Positions 19,971 to 32,372 of a stretch of DNA of 64,000 nucleotides are shown here, piece after piece. The notes under the pieces are model-generated. The model was not told the origin of the DNA and made no database searches. It saw only the letters and a list, made by a program, of their open reading frames with translations. The position numbers and the translations under genes were made by a program. Positions within the stretch are counted from its first letter, which is position 1, and each line of letters starts with the position of its first letter. Source of the DNA: Aliamphritea spongicola (GTDB taxonomy: Bacteria; Pseudomonadota; Gammaproteobacteria; Pseudomonadales; Balneatricaceae); the NCBI GenBank assembly GCA_024347235.1, contig AP025283.1:1922001-1986000 (forward strand). The letters run 5' to 3'.

Positions 19971-20894
19971 TTAGCCTCCCGGATGGAACGGTTTACCCAG
20001 CCACATTGGGGTGTGCATTTTACTTTTAACCACGTTACTGGACAGCATGACCAGTACCATAACCGTAGCAGCGTACGGCATCATGGCGAGGATATTTGGT
20101 GACACCGGGTAACCCAGCCCCTGGGCCACCAGGTTAAGGATGCTGGCCAGACCAAACAGGTAAGCCCCCAGAATGATACGTTCTGCACGCCAGGTGGCAA
20201 AGACAACCAGTGCCAGTGCAATCCAGCCCCGGCCGGCGGTCATGTTCTCGGTCCACAGCGGTGTGTATGCCAGTGACAGATAGCCGCCGGCCAGACCCGC
20301 CATGGCGCCACCAAAGGCCACTGCCAGATAACGGGTACGCATCACCGGCAGGCCGATAACATTTGCAGCATGGGGATTTTCCCCACGGCTTTAACGGTTA
20401 AGCCGGCACGGCTGGATTTAAAGAACCAGTAAATCGCAGCAAACAGGCCAAAAGAGAGATAGACAATCAGATCCTGGGCAAACAGCATTTTACCGATCAG
20501 CGGAATATCGCTGAGGAAAGGGATCGCGTAAGGATTCAGGCCTTCAATTGGCTGGCCAACAAAGTCCGCACCGATAAAGGCGGACAGCCCGGTACCAAAA
20601 ATCGTCAGCGCCAGACCGGTAGCGACCTGGTTGGCGTTCAGCCCCAGTGCAATGCCGGCAAACAGCATGGACATAACGACACCGCTGAGAATGGCCAGAA
20701 TAAAGCCCAGCAACAGGCTGCCGGTGGTCAGGGTGGCAATAAAGCCGATAACCGCGCCCATCAGCATCATACCTTCCTGACCGAGGTTCAGAACGCCGGA
20801 CTTCTCACAGACCATTTCCCCAGTGCAACAATCAGCAGGGGGTACCGGTACGTACCATGGCATAGAGTATATTGGTGATCAGATCGATATCCAC
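19971..20894 (-). CDS. Nucleoside/purine ABC permease, second subunit (NupQ-like), three frameshifts
   Basis: Inner-membrane permease of the BMP-type transporter (BPD_transp_2 fold, YufQ/NupQ-like). Visible segments are VCEKSGVLNLGQEGMMLMGA, ANQVATGLALTIFGTG, MRTRYLAVAFGGAMAGLAGG and GRGWIALALVVFATWR. It starts at GTG 20894, three bases after the stop of the first permease. Three breaks (near 20834, 20820 and 20385) each need one more base in a C or G run; the last restores VGENPHAANVIGLPVMR. Repaired length is about 308 aa. Confidence 0.9.
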
Positions 20895-20896
20895 GC

Positions 20897-21975
20897 TCAG
20901 TTCCCCATTGCAGCGTTATTGGCGGTGGCCGTTTTCAGCCGGATCCGGAAATTGATTAATACATCGCATGCCAGCAGATAAAACAGCAACATCCCCTGGA
21001 ACAGTGCAGTCACCGCCAGTGGCAGGTTCAGTTCAATTTGGGCAAGCTCACCGCCCATATAAATCAGGGCCATCAGAATACTGGCAAACAGGATGCCGAT
21101 CGGATGCAGCCGGCCCAGAAAGGCAACAATGATCGCTGCGTAACCATATCCTGGTGAAATGGACGGAATCAGCTGGCCAATCGGGCCGGTGACTTCGCTG
21201 GCACCGGCCAGACCTGCCAGTGCGGCACTGATTACCATGGCAATCCAGACCAGGTGTTTGTGTTTGAAGCCTGCCAGTTTGGCGGCATTAGCGTCCGCAC
21301 CCAGAACCTTGATCTGGAAACCGATGAAGCTGCGCTGCATCAGTACCCAGATGCTGACGGAGGCCAGCAGGGCAAACAGAATGCCGATATGGATACGGGT
21401 GTCTTCGATCAGAATCGGCAGCGTCGCGGCATCGCTGAACAGGGCGGATTCCGGGAATCCATAGCCATCCGGATCCTTCAGTGCACCGTGTACGAAGTAA
21501 AGCAGCAGGTATAGGGCGATGTAGTTAAACATGATAGTGGTGAGGATTTCATTGGCGTTAAACCGGGTTTTCAGCCAGGCCGCCAGTAACCCCACAGGCC
21601 ACCACCAATCATGCCGCTGATCAGTACGGTGGGTAAAATCCAGAAGCCCTCGGCTTCGCCAAACTGCAGGGCAACCGCACTGCCGACCAAACCGCCCATT
21701 AACAGCTGACCTTCAGCACCGATGTTCCATACCTGGGCTTTAAAGGCAACCGCCAGGCCGACGGCACAGAGCATGATCGGTGCTGCTTTTACGCAAAGTT
21801 CAGCAATGCCATAGATATCGGAGACCGGAGCAATCAGGAATACTCTAAGGCATGCAGTGGGTCGAGGCCCAGTGCAGCAAAGAAAATACCGCCGGTGAAA
21901 AGGGTAAGCAGGCCGGCAAGCACCGGTGACATATAGGCCATGGCACGGGACTGTTCACCACGGGGACTAACTTAA

Positions 21976-21979
<4 letters not shown>
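20897..21979 (-). CDS. Nucleoside/purine ABC permease, first subunit (NupP-like), three frameshifts
   Basis: Partner permease of the BMP-type importer. The start ATG 21979 overlaps the ATPase stop (ATGA). N-terminal sequence MIKLVPRGEQSRAMAYMSPVL is readable after adding one C near 21964. Then AELCVKAAPIMLCAVGLAVA, KAQVWNIGAEGQLLMGGLVG and ANEILTTIMFNYIALYLL follow, the latter two being family hallmarks. Breaks near 21964, 21850 and 21587 are single-base losses. Length is about 361 aa repaired, with nine or ten membrane segments. Confidence 0.9.
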
Positions 21980-23537
<1,558 letters not shown>

Positions 23538-23584
23538 TGGTGGAGTGTCCTCATCAACGGAGGCATGCTGACATGCATCCGGAA

Positions 23585-23599
23585 TGGTCATAATGACCA
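23585..23599. promoter_or_regulatory. Palindromic operator TGGTCAT-A-ATGACCA before the purine operon
   Basis: A perfect 15-bp palindrome, 48 bp upstream of the preferred ATPase start. The TGGTC-N5-GACCA outline fits dimeric regulators such as the FadR-type GntR family. A 9-bp inverted repeat, TTTACACGA (23615-23623) and TCGTGTAAA (23674-23682), brackets the rest of the short promoter region. Confidence 0.55.
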
Positions 23600-23691
23600 G
23601 AGTGTTATTATTTTTTTACACGAGGCAAAAATATATTCAAAAACTGATTCAAAAGACAGGTTTTTCTTGTTTGTCGTGTAAATTGAAAGAG

Positions 23692-24278
23692 TTATTCCAT
23701 GTAACGTTTCTGATTCTTAAATACTTTTCCGGATACCAGGTTTTACCGTAGCTGCCGTTGTAGCGGGCCAGCGCTTCGGTGAGGTTACCTTTGGAGCGTT
23801 CCAGATAGTGCTTCAGTATGGTGGAGCCGTAACGGATATTGGTCTGAATGTTCATCAGATTGTCCTGCTCGCGGCCAATTTCTTTCTTCCAGAAAGGCAT
23901 GATCTGCATGAGTCCCTGGGCACCGACGACTGATACCGCAAAACGGTCGAACAGACTTTCGGTATGCATCAGACCCATCAGCAGGGATGGAGGCAAATCA
24001 ACCCGGCGGGCTTCAGCATGCAGGGTGCGCAGGATTTCAATCCGTTCCAGTTCGTCTTCCACGTAGCGGGCAGTACGGCCGGACATGTCTGTCAGCCAGA
24101 CTTCTGCATCGAAGCGGTCATCAAAACTGTCACTCTCAGCAAAGGCGTCCTTCAGTGCCTGACGCAGTAAAGGGTCAGGTTCCGTTTCCTGAGCTATGGC
24201 GCTCAGTGGTAACAGGCAGGCAAGTATGAAACCGGTCAGTAACTGCCGGATTATTTTGGCGGGTACGGGAGCAGTCAC
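23692..24278 (-). CDS. Lytic transglycosylase (SLT domain), late frameshift
   Basis: Periplasmic murein lytic transglycosylase. A signal peptide (LLTGFILACLLPLSAIAQ) leads to a helical spacer and then a goose-type SLT domain: LLMGLMHTESLFDRFAVSVVGAQGLMQIMP, of which HTESLFDRFA holds the catalytic Glu and GAQGLMQIMP the substrate groove, then ALARYNGSYGKTWYPEKV. The frame breaks near 23728; one more A in GAAAAG gives PEKVFKNQKRYME and a stop at 23692, giving about 195 aa. The gene lies upstream of the purine operon on the same strand, with about 150 bp between. Confidence 0.87.
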
Positions 24279-24288
24279 GGTGTGCTAC

Positions 24289-24597
24289 TCAGAGTACGCT
24301 GTTGAAACCTTCAAACTGCGGCGGCCCCAGATACAGGCCTTCCGGTCGGCTTTTGCCGGCGTTGGCATGGGCCTGTTTAAAGGCATCGGATTTCAGCCAG
24401 GCATCAAAGGCGGCTTTGTCGCGCCAGATGACGTGAGAGGCCATCAGGGTATAGGTTTCGTTGCGTTCACCCTGAACCAGCCTGAAAGATTCAAAGCCGT
24501 CAACTGTATGTAGCTGGCTGTCACGGTTGCGCCAGATATCGATAAACTCCTGCTCTCTGCCAACGGCTATTTTGAAGCGGTTCATGGCGATATACAT
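24289..24597 (-). CDS. ABM-fold monooxygenase (HmoA/YgiN-like)
   Basis: A 102 aa ferredoxin-like alpha/beta protein of the antibiotic biosynthesis monooxygenase superfamily. It has MNRFKIAVGREQEFIDIWRNR, split by eye as strand then helix, followed by FESFRLVQGERNETYTLMASH and WRDKAAFDAWLKSDAF. This pattern resembles haem-degrading monooxygenases (HmoA/IsdG type), where an Asn on strand 1 supports catalysis; an Asn is present at position 6. Without a haem uptake locus nearby, a haem role is unproven. Confidence 0.8.
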   Translation of the reverse strand: MYIAMNRFKIAVGREQEFIDIWRNRDSQLHTVDGFESFRLVQGERNETYTLMASHVIWRDKAAFDAWLKSDAFKQAHANAGKSRPEGLYLGPPQFEGFNSVL

Positions 24598-24660
24598 GCG
24601 TGTTCTCCCTGGTCCCTGTACGTATCTCTGAGCATAGCAAAGTGCATTAAACGGCGGTCA

Positions 24661-24695
24661 GCCAAAACAAACACCCCGGCGCATGGCCGGGGTGT
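24661..24695 (-). terminator. Rho-independent terminator of proS
   Basis: ACACCCCGGC and GCCGGGGTGT pair perfectly with a 5-nt loop, followed on the minus strand by TTTGTTTTGG. It lies 9 bp after the proS stop. Confidence 0.85.
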
Positions 24696-24703
24696 GAGGG
24701 GTA

Positions 24704-26425
24704 TCAGACAGACAGAGCGTTCAGAATAAAGGCTTCTGCCTGATCTGCTGCGATTTCCTGTTTGTCGGCATCACGGCGGGCCTTGTACTCATAGGTACCG
24801 GCACCGATACCGCGGTCTGAAATGACGATACGGTGTGGGATACCCATCAGTTCCATATCGGCCATTTTAGCGCCCGGGCTAACCTTAGGACGGTCATCCA
24901 GAATCACTTCAACGCCTGCGGCGGTCAGGCTTTCGTACAGGGCGTCTGCCTGTTGCTGAACCGCTTCGGATTTTTCATATTTCAGCGCCACAATAGCAAC
25001 TGTGAACGGCGCGATTGCTTCCGGCCAGATGATGCCCTTGTCGTCGTTGTTCTGCTCAATAGCAGCGGCAACGACACGGGTAACACCGATACCGTAGCAA
25101 CCCATGTCCAGAATGGCAGCTTTACCGTTCTCGTCCAGAACAGTGGCATTCATTGCTTCGGCATACTTCTTGCCCAGCTGGAAGATGTGACCCACTTCAA
25201 TGCCGCGCTTGATGCTGATGGTACCGTTGCCGCAAGGGCTCGGATCACCTTCAACCACGTTTCGGATATCCGCTACTTTAGGCAGTGGCAGGTCACGTTC
25301 CCAGTTAATGCCGAAGTAGTGCTTGCCTTCGATGTTGGCACCGGCGCCAAAGTCAGCCATTTTCTCAACGGTACGGTCGATAATAACCGGGATTGGCAGG
25401 TTAACAGGACCCAGAGAGCCCGGGCCGGCACCAACCAGTTTACGGATGCTGTCTTCATCAGCCATCACCAGCGGTGCAGTAACTTCCGGCAGTTTCTCTG
25501 CCTTGATTTCGTTCAGGTCGTGATCACCCCGTACCATCAGCGCGACAAAATCGGCTTCGCATTCTTCTGAGGCAACCACAAACAGGGTCTTAACGGTTTT
25601 CTCGATATCCAGACCGTGTTGCTCAACCAGCTGTGCAATGGTTTTGGCGTTAGGCGTATCAACCAGGGTCATTTCCTGAGTGGCAGCGCCACGTTCGCAG
25701 GCAGGGGCCAGGGCTTCGGCTTTTTCAATGTTTGCGGCGAAGTCGCTGCCGGTTGAGAAAGCGATGTCATCTTCACCGGAAGACGCCAGCACATGGAATT
25801 CGTGTGAAGAATTGCCACCGATTGAACCGTTGTCGGCCAGTACCGGACGGTAGTCCAGACCGATGCGGTCAAAAATTTTGCAGTAGGTGCTGTGCATCAG
25901 ATCATAGGTCTGTTGCAGGGATTCCAGTGAATTATGGAATGAGTAAGCATCCTTCATGATGAATTCACGGGAGCGCATCACACCGAAGCGCGGACGAACT
26001 TCGTCACGGAATTTCGTCTGAATCTGATACAGGTTCGTCGGCAGTTGCTTGTAGCTCTGGATTTCGTTGCGGATCAGATCGGTGATCACTTCTTCATGGG
26101 TCGGGCCCACGCAGAATTCACGTTCGTGACGGTCTTTCACCCGCAGCAGTTCAGGGCCGTACTGTTCCCAGCGACCGGATTCCTGCCACAGCTCAGAAGG
26201 CTGAATGGCTGGCATCAGTACTTCCTGAGCGCCGGACTTGTCCATTTCTTCACGCACAATGCGTTCTACTTTGCGCAGGGTACGCAGACCCAGGGGTAAC
26301 CAGTTATATAAACCGGCAGCAACTTTACGAACCATACCGGCACGCAGCATCAGCTGATGGCTGATGACTTCGGCGTCAGATGGGGTTTCTTTCAGTGTGG
26401 CTATCAGATATTGACTGGCGCGCAT
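24704..26425 (-). CDS. proS: Prolyl-tRNA synthetase
   Basis: Class II aminoacyl-tRNA synthetase charging tRNA-Pro, with an INS editing domain that clears mischarged Ala. The 573 aa length is the bacterial ProS type, and the frame is intact. It begins [20 protein letters not shown], with motif 1 near [19 protein letters not shown], motif 2 in [19 protein letters not shown], the inserted editing domain in the middle, and motif 3 in [17 protein letters not shown]. Single-gene unit ended by its own terminator. Confidence 0.98.
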   Translation of the reverse strand: MRASQYLIATLKETPSDAEVISHQLMLRAGMVRKVAAGLYNWLPLGLRTLRKVERIVREEMDKSGAQEVLMPAIQPSELWQESGRWEQYGPELLRVKDRHEREFCVGPTHEEVITDLIRNEIQSYKQLPTNLYQIQTKFRDEVRPRFGVMRSREFIMKDAYSFHNSLESLQQTYDLMHSTYCKIFDRIGLDYRPVLADNGSIGGNSSHEFHVLASSGEDDIAFSTGSDFAANIEKAEALAPACERGAATQEMTLVDTPNAKTIAQLVEQHGLDIEKTVKTLFVVASEECEADFVALMVRGDHDLNEIKAEKLPEVTAPLVMADEDSIRKLVGAGPGSLGPVNLPIPVIIDRTVEKMADFGAGANIEGKHYFGINWERDLPLPKVADIRNVVEGDPSPCGNGTISIKRGIEVGHIFQLGKKYAEAMNATVLDENGKAAILDMGCYGIGVTRVVAAAIEQNNDDKGIIWPEAIAPFTVAIVALKYEKSEAVQQQADALYESLTAAGVEVILDDRPKVSPGAKMADMELMGIPHRIVISDRGIGAGTYEYKARRDADKQEIAADQAEAFILNALSV

Positions 26426-26614
26426 AGGATACTCTAGTGATCAACAATGAAATAAAAGCCGATATTTTAGGGGCGGGGCGTTCGGGACAAGTAAATAATC
26501 ATTGCTCTGTCGCTATCCGCCCGGCGGCCGTATAATTCGCGCTGTGTTTTTAAACCGTTTTATTGTCCCGGAGCTGAGCAGCTCAGGTATACCGTTAAGT
26601 TTTCAGGAAAAATC

Positions 26615-27120
26615 ATGCAGTTACAGGAAATTGATAAAGCACGTTACAGCAAGCATTTTAAAATGGTCTTCGTGGCTGTTGCGGTGGTATTGCTGGTGGT
26701 ATCGCTGGCGGTGTCGACGCCACTGATTTATTTCCTGACTGACGGTGAGGGCAGCCATTTCTGGCTGAATCTGACGGGGTAGTGGTTGCTGCGCTGGTTA
26801 CCGGCAGCCTGCTGCGACATTACCGCCAGCATCCGTTTATGTATGAAGTAATGTATGTCTGGGATCTGAAGCAGGTACTGAATAAGATTTACCGCAAGCA
26901 GAAACAGGTTAAAGCAGCGATGGCTGAGGGCAATGCGGATGCTATGCAGATTATGTACTTCAGTTATCAGGGCTCAAGACAGCTGTATCTGCTGGATAAT
27001 AATACCCTGACCATGGATGAACTGAATAAGTCGGCCGCTGAACTGGATGCCCTGGCTGAAAGTTTTAATGTGTCACTTGATACCGCCCGCTTCAGCCCGG
27101 CCATGCTGGATGCATTCTGA
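26615..27120 (+). CDS. DUF3087 family membrane protein, one frameshift
   Basis: Small protein with two N-terminal transmembrane segments (VFVAVAVVLLVVSLAVSTPL and, after repair, VVVAALVTGSLLRHY) and a cytoplasmic helical domain, as in DUF3087 proteins. It begins MQLQEIDKARYSKHFKMVF, the family's conserved head. The frame breaks at 26779, where GGGGTAG should be GGGGGTAG. Repaired length about 168 aa. Function unknown. It converges with the DUF523 gene. Confidence 0.82.
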
Positions 27121-27138
27121 GCCGGGCAGCTAAGTGTT

Positions 27139-27663
27139 TCAGGCGCTGTGGGGAAGGTCTTCTGCGGCGTCTTCAGATACTGAGTTATCAAAGTTTTCCA
27201 TAAAGTCGATCAGCTGTTCCAGCTGCCGTTCATTGAAAACCGGAACGCCGTTGCGCATCAGCTCATCGGCCGTTGCACCGGAACCGGGCACAATCGTGCC
27301 GTTGAAATGGCCATCATAAATTTCCACATTACCGCATGAAGGGCTGCGTGATTTAAGCAATGCACAGCAGCATCCCTGTTGTTGGGCCAGCTTAACGGAA
27401 TGCTCAGCCCCGGCAAGGAATTCCGGAGTCACGTCTTCGCCACCATCCGTCACGATGTGCAGTGGAAATTTATTGAGAATTTCAGCAGGGGCGCGGGGTG
27501 TCGGTAAACCGCCGGCTATTTCAGGGCAAACTGGAACCATTCTGCCTTCTTCCTGCCAGCGATGAATAACCGGGTGGTCCAGCAGGTTGTCGCGACCGTC
27601 ATATCTTACTTTGTTGCCCAACAGGCAGGCGCTGATAAGGATCTTATTGTTCTGTGCTTGCAT
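27139..27663 (-). CDS. DUF523 domain protein
   Basis: A 174 aa intact protein of the DUF523 family (YbbK-like). It has ILISACLLGNKVRYDGRDN, PVCPEIAGGLPTPR and LLKSRSPSCGNVEIYDG, with conserved Cys residues suggesting a metal or cofactor site. The family is sometimes fused to DUF1722, and is thought to relate to photolyase or 2-thiouracil desulfurase-type chemistry; no such partner is here. Monocistronic by appearance. Confidence 0.87.
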   Translation of the reverse strand: MQAQNNKILISACLLGNKVRYDGRDNLLDHPVIHRWQEEGRMVPVCPEIAGGLPTPRAPAEILNKFPLHIVTDGGEDVTPEFLAGAEHSVKLAQQQGCCCALLKSRSPSCGNVEIYDGHFNGTIVPGSGATADELMRNGVPVFNERQLEQLIDFMENFDNSVSEDAAEDLPHSA

Positions 27664-28028
27664 CGTGGTTGTACCGTTTTCTGAATGCCTGAGAACGGCA
27701 AATCTTCATTGTCTTCAGGCAGTGTAAAAGTCCGTTTACTACAGCGCGGCTATTCTAGGTTAAATCACTCTTAAGTGACAGGTGAAGATCATTACCTGGG
27801 TCAGTTTTATGGTCTTTTATGCGGCTGATCACGTATTTTTGCTGCTCTACGCTGAGTATTCCGTAACAGGGCTGATCGGCAGAGTATTAGACTAAGTGTG
27901 TATGCGCAGAGTTTCAGTGAGACTTTACCTTTACTGTTTTGTTAGGGTATATAATTAGGGGTATACCCTTATGTCTGTGATTGTTTTATCGTCATAGGTA
28001 TACCACCGGTAACAGACAGGAATACGTA
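27664..28028. promoter_or_regulatory. Intergenic region with operator before the acyl-CoA dehydrogenase
   Basis: 365 bp with no gene. Near the downstream gene it holds a perfect 10-bp palindrome GGGTATACCC (27959-27968) within TAGGGGTATACCCTTA (27956-27971). A partial copy, TTAGGGTATA, lies at 27942-27951. The 16-bp element shares TAGG-N6-CCCTTA with a site at 34593-34608 before the second acyl-CoA synthetase. The rest shows nothing I can name. Confidence 0.55.
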
Positions 28029-29194
28029 ATGGATTTAAGTCTCACTGAAGAACAGCTGATGATTCAGGAAACAGCCCGGCGCTTCGCAGATGCTGAGCTG
28101 GCGCCCCATGCCGCTGAGCTGGATCTTACTAAAGATTACAGCAGGCTTGCGGCTAACTGTCGCAAGCTGGCGGAACTGGGGTTTATGGGACTGAATATCC
28201 AGGGCGAATACGGTGGCAGTGAAGCAGGTACCGTTGCATTCAGTCTGGCGATTACCGAGGTCGCTCGGCGTTGCGCATCCACTGCGGTGACTATGTCTGT
28301 GACGAACATGGTGGCCGAAGTCATACAGGCGATGGGGACTGAAGCCCAGAAGCAGCAGTACTTACCAGAGTTGTGTAGCGGAGCGTTTACCGCCGGCAGT
28401 TTTTGCCTGACAGAATCCAGTGCCGGTTCTGACCCTGCCGCTATGCGCAGCCGGGCGGATGCGGTTGAAGGTGGCTGGCGTCTCAGCGGCACCAAACAGT
28501 GGATTACCAGTGCTGAACTGGCCGGTGTGTTTGTGGTGTGGGCGGTGACTGATCCCGAAGCGCCTAAAGGAAAGGCATCAGCTGTTTTCTGATACCCGCA
28601 GATGCTGATGGTATCACCATTGCCCCGGCGGAAAAAATGGGCCAGCACGGTTCGCCGACCAATGAAGTGCACTTCGATAATTGCTTTGTGCCTGCCGATG
28701 CTCTGCTGGGCAAGCTCAATGACGGTTTCCGTATCGCCGTGGGGGAGCTGGCCGGCGGGCGTATCGGCATTGGTTCGCTGGCGCTGGGCATTGGTCTGGC
28801 GGCAATGGAGTATGCGTCTGCTTATTTGCTGGAGCGCCAGCAGTTTGGCAAACCGCTGGCGGATTTTCAGGGGTTGCAGTGGATGCTGGCGGACTGTATG
28901 ACCGAGCTTGAAGCTGCAAGGTTGCTGTTAATGAGTGCCGCCTGGCAAAAGGACAGTGGCCAGGCATTTTCAAAGCAGGCGTCTATGGCGAAGCTGTTCA
29001 GCAGTGAGAAGGCCAATCATGCCTGTTACACCGCATTACAGATGCTGGGTGGTTATGGCTATATGCAGGAGTATCCGCTGGAACGGCTCAGCCGTGATGT
29101 GCGGATTACCACCATCTATGAAGGGACCAGTGAGGTTCAGCGCATCATCATTGCCAGAGATCTGCTCAAGGAGGCAGCCTCACAGCAGACCTGA
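28029..29194 (+). CDS. Acyl-CoA dehydrogenase, one frameshift
   Basis: FAD enzyme that introduces the 2,3 double bond in an acyl-CoA, passing electrons to ETF. It begins MDLSLTEEQLMIQETARRFA and has FCLTESSAGSDPAAMRSRA, GTKQWITSAELAGVFVVWAV, and later ERQQFGKPLADFQGLQWMLAD and QMLGGYGYMQEYPLERLSRD, with the catalytic Glu in IYEGTSEVQR. The frame breaks near 28574; one more A in GGAAAGGC restores GKGISCFLIPADADG. Repaired length 389 aa, typical of short- or branched-chain enzymes. First gene of the organic-acid block. Confidence 0.94.
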
Positions 29195-29203
29195 TTTCTT
29201 TTG

Positions 29204-29238
29204 ACGTGCCTGATTGACCGACTTACTGACAGGCACGT
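29204..29238. terminator. Hairpin after the acyl-CoA dehydrogenase
   Basis: ACGTGCCTG and CAGGCACGT pair perfectly around a 17-nt loop. A T-run occurs about 13 nt later, so termination may be partial before the synthetase gene. Confidence 0.45.
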
Positions 29239-29330
29239 GCTTACACCGATTTTTTATCCGATATGTCGTGAGCACAGGGATGTAACCCGGAATGTGCCCG
29301 CAGAAATAATAAATATAAGAGGCAATTAAC

Positions 29331-30979
29331 ATGGAAAACTATGGGGCGTTTTACGGTGATTTCAGTGCGGATACAGTTGAAACGCAACTGATAGGTAATC
29401 TAAAAGACGGTTTTAATGTCTGCAGTGAAATATGTGACCGCTGGGCTGATGAAGACCGGATAGCGCTGTATTACGAAGGGGTTAACCGGACTGCATCGAA
29501 GCACAGTTTTGCAGAATTGCAGGCGGCTGCGGCGCAGTTTGCTAACTTCCTCACCGGACAGGGCATCGGCCGTGGTGACCGGGTAGCCTGCATGCTGCCC
29601 CGCACACCGGAATTGTTGATCGTTGTATTAGGCGTTTTGCGGGCGGGTGCAGTGTATCAGCCCCTGTTTACCGCATTTGGCAGCGGTGCGATTGAGTACC
29701 GTTTGACCCGGGCGGAAACCAAACTGGTGGTGACCGACGGAGATAACCGACACAAATTTGATGCGGTGAATGCCTGCCCGCCGGTATTACTGGTTAATCG
29801 TGATAATGCTGCTGCCGAATATCAGCAGGATATGGATTTTCAGCAACAGCTTGATCAGCAAAGCGATGAGTTCACGCCGGTTGTTATCGGTGCGGATGAA
29901 CCGTTTCTGCAGATGTTTACCTCCGGAACCGTCGGTAAGGCGAAAGGGGTGGCGGTACCTGCCAGAGCATTGTTGTCGTTTTATGTATACATGCGTTATG
30001 CCATCGGTTTGCGGCCTGAAGATAAGTACTGGAATGTGGCTGATCCGGGCTGGGCGTATGGGTTGTATTACGCAGTGGTCGGGCCGTTATTGCTGGGCAA
30101 TGCAACCCATTTCAATGAGCACGGGTTTACCCCGGAAACCACCTACGCAATGCTGCGCAAATATGACATTACCAATCTGGCCGCTGCGCCGACCGCATAC
30201 CGGATGCTGATGGCCCATGATGATGTGCTGGATGGCGAAGAGCCGTTTAATCTGCGGGTGGCCAGTAGTGCCGGTGAGCCGCTTAATCCTGAGGTGATTG
30301 GCTGGGTCGGTCGCCGGCTGGGTTGCCCGGTGATGGATCATTACGGGCAGACTGAAACCGGGATGACAGCCTGTAACCACCATGAACTGGAGCAGACGGT
30401 GGTGCGCATTGGTTCGATGGGCTTTTCGATGCCCGGTCACCGGGTGGTGGCACTTAATCCGGATCTTCAGGAAATTGGCGAAGGTGAAGTAGGGAGCTGG
30501 CCATTGATATGGAAAACTCGCCGCTGTTCTTTTCCCCGGCTATACCTGGGGAGAAAAGAATCCGTTCCGGGGCAAGTATTATCTCACCGGGGACGTGGTG
30601 GTCAGCCATGGGGATGACAGTTATTCCTTTAATGGCCGGGATGATGACATTATTACCACTGCCGGGTACCGCGTCGGCCCGGCGGATGTGGAAAGCACGT
30701 TGCTGGAGCATGAGGCGGTGGCCGAGAGTGGAGTTGTCGGTAAGCCTGATTCAGAACGGGGGCAATTCTGAAGGCCTATGTGGTGATTAAGGCCGGTTTT
30801 GAACCGGATGAGGGGTTGGTCGCGCAGCTGAAAACCCTGGTGCGTGAGCGGCTCTCAACCCATGCGTTTCCCGGGAAATTGAGTTTGTCGCGGATTTGCC
30901 GAAAACCCCAAGTGGCAAAATTCAGCGGTTTATTTTACGTAACCGGGCCAAAGAAGAGGCGGATGCCCTGACGGTTTAA
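29331..30979 (+). CDS. AMP-forming acyl-CoA synthetase (acetyl/propionyl-CoA synthetase-like), four frameshifts
   Basis: Activates a carboxylic acid to its CoA thioester through an acyl-adenylate. The P-loop-like motif is MFTSGTVGKAKGVAVPA; later motifs are YGQTETGMTACNHHE, YYLTGDVVVSHGDDSY, GRDDDIITTAGYRVGPADVE and the catalytic-Lys segment PKTPSGKIQRFILR. The last ones appear only after four one-base repairs, near 30494 (G), 30533 (T), 30763 (G) and 30871 (C). Repaired length is about 550 aa. Its sequence style is that of medium-chain or short-chain acid ligases near acyl-CoA dehydrogenases. Substrate unknown. Confidence 0.9.
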
Positions 30980-31078
30980 GTCAGGTCTGCTCTGTTGAAT
31001 TGTGCTTGTATGCCAGTGTTTGTGATGCGTGCATATGTGAGTATCTCTGACTGAATGAGACTGTATAAGGAGTCGTCT

Positions 31079-31500
31079 GTGCAGCCAGTAATGTCGATTG
31101 CAGATTTAAACGGTTTTCTTACCGAACATTTTCCCCAGGGTGAGCGCTTCGGTGTGCTCACCGGACTGGGGATGGCTGGGCGGAAATGACCCTGCAGGTG
31201 GGCGATGAACACCTGCGTCCCGGAGGCACCGTGTCCGGCCCGGTGATGATGGCACTGGCAGATGTGGCTATGTACGCCGCTTTGCTGGGCCAGATTGGCA
31301 CGGTGGCGCTGGCGGTGACCACCAATCTGAATATCAACTTTATGCAAAAGCCTTTGCCGGACTGTGACCTGGTGGCGCGCTGCCAGATCATGAAACTCGG
31401 CAAACGGCTGGCGGTGGGCGAGGTCTGGATCCGTTCCGCCGGCTCAGACGATGTGGTGGCCCACAGTACCCTGACATATTCGATTCCGGAGCGTACATGA
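31079..31500 (+). CDS. PaaI-like hotdog thioesterase, one frameshift
   Basis: Hotdog-fold acyl-CoA thioesterase of the PaaI/YbgC class. It starts at GTG 31079 after AAGGAG. The core is GGTVSGPVMMALADVAMYAALL (the central helix with the acidic residue), then AVTTNLNINFMQKPLPDCDL and GKRLAVGEVWI. The frame breaks near 31168: CTGGGGATGG needs one more G, giving GDGWAEMTLQVG. Repaired length about 140 aa. Its stop overlaps the hydrolase start (ATGA), so both are likely co-translated and act on products of the same pathway. Confidence 0.88.
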
Positions 31501-32372
31501 GTGAGTATCTGAATGCAGAGCGGCGGCAGCATTATTACGCAGCTGCGCTGAACTGGCAGGAAGGTTATCTGACCCCGGAAGCGGGTGGGCGGATTCATTA
31601 CATTCACGGTCGCCATGGCAGCGAATATCAGCCGGATAAGCCTGTGCTGGTGTTATTGCATGAAGCGCTGGGCCATCTGGATATGTGGAAGGACTTTCCC
31701 TCCCGGCTGGCATTGGCTACCGGGCTGGATGTGTTTGCGTATGAGCGCCAGGGCTATGGCGGTTCCGGTAAACCGGATGATGTTCGCCCCGATGATTACC
31801 TGCAGCGTGAAGCGCTGCAACGGCTCGGGCCGGTTCTGAATGCTGCCGGGCTGGAGTCAGTCATTCTGGTGGGTCATAGTGATGGCGGTTCAATTGCCCT
31901 GGTGGGGGCTGCAGAATTGCCGGACAGAGTAAAAGCGATTGTGACGATGGCGGCCCATGTACGGGTAGACCCGCTTACCCGGCGGGGCGTTCTGGCGGCC
32001 CGCAGGCTGTATAAGGAAACTGATTTACCGGAACGTCTGGCCCGCTATCACGGAGATCATACTGATCAGCTGTTCTGGCTGTGGAATGATACCTGGCTGC
32101 GGGATTCTTTTCAGGGGCTGGATCTGAGTGGCTGGCTGAGCCGGGTTGAGTGCCCGGCGTTGATTATGCAAGGGGTTGATGATCAGTACGGAGAGCCCGC
32201 TCAGGTTGATGAGATTTGTACCGGCATTAACAGTAGTGGGAATAGCGGCGGTGGGGTTCAGGCTGAAGCACTGATGCTGGAGGATTGCCGGCATATTCCC
32301 CACCTGGAAGCCAAAGATGCCTGTGTGGCGGCGATCAGTGACTTTGTAACGTGCCGGCTCAGTTCAGGCTAA
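31497..32372 (+). CDS. Alpha/beta hydrolase
   Basis: A 291 aa intact alpha/beta hydrolase. The nucleophile elbow is ILVGHSDGGSIALV (Ser), the acid is likely in MQGVDDQYGEP, and the His in EDCRHIPHLE. The oxyanion region VLLHEALGHLDMWKDFPSRL precedes. Substrate may be an ester or lactone that yields the acid activated by the neighbouring synthetases, which is inference. It overlaps the thioesterase gene by 4 bp and converges with the response-regulator gene, overlapping it by 14 bp. Confidence 0.92.
   Translation: MSEYLNAERRQHYYAAALNWQEGYLTPEAGGRIHYIHGRHGSEYQPDKPVLVLLHEALGHLDMWKDFPSRLALATGLDVFAYERQGYGGSGKPDDVRPDDYLQREALQRLGPVLNAAGLESVILVGHSDGGSIALVGAAELPDRVKAIVTMAAHVRVDPLTRRGVLAARRLYKETDLPERLARYHGDHTDQLFWLWNDTWLRDSFQGLDLSGWLSRVECPALIMQGVDDQYGEPAQVDEICTGINSSGNSGGGVQAEALMLEDCRHIPHLEAKDACVAAISDFVTCRLSSG

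Noticed and set aside
24833-25570. A 245-codon plus-strand frame inside proS
   Set aside because: Antisense to the conserved catalytic and editing domains of ProS; composition is that of a shadow frame.
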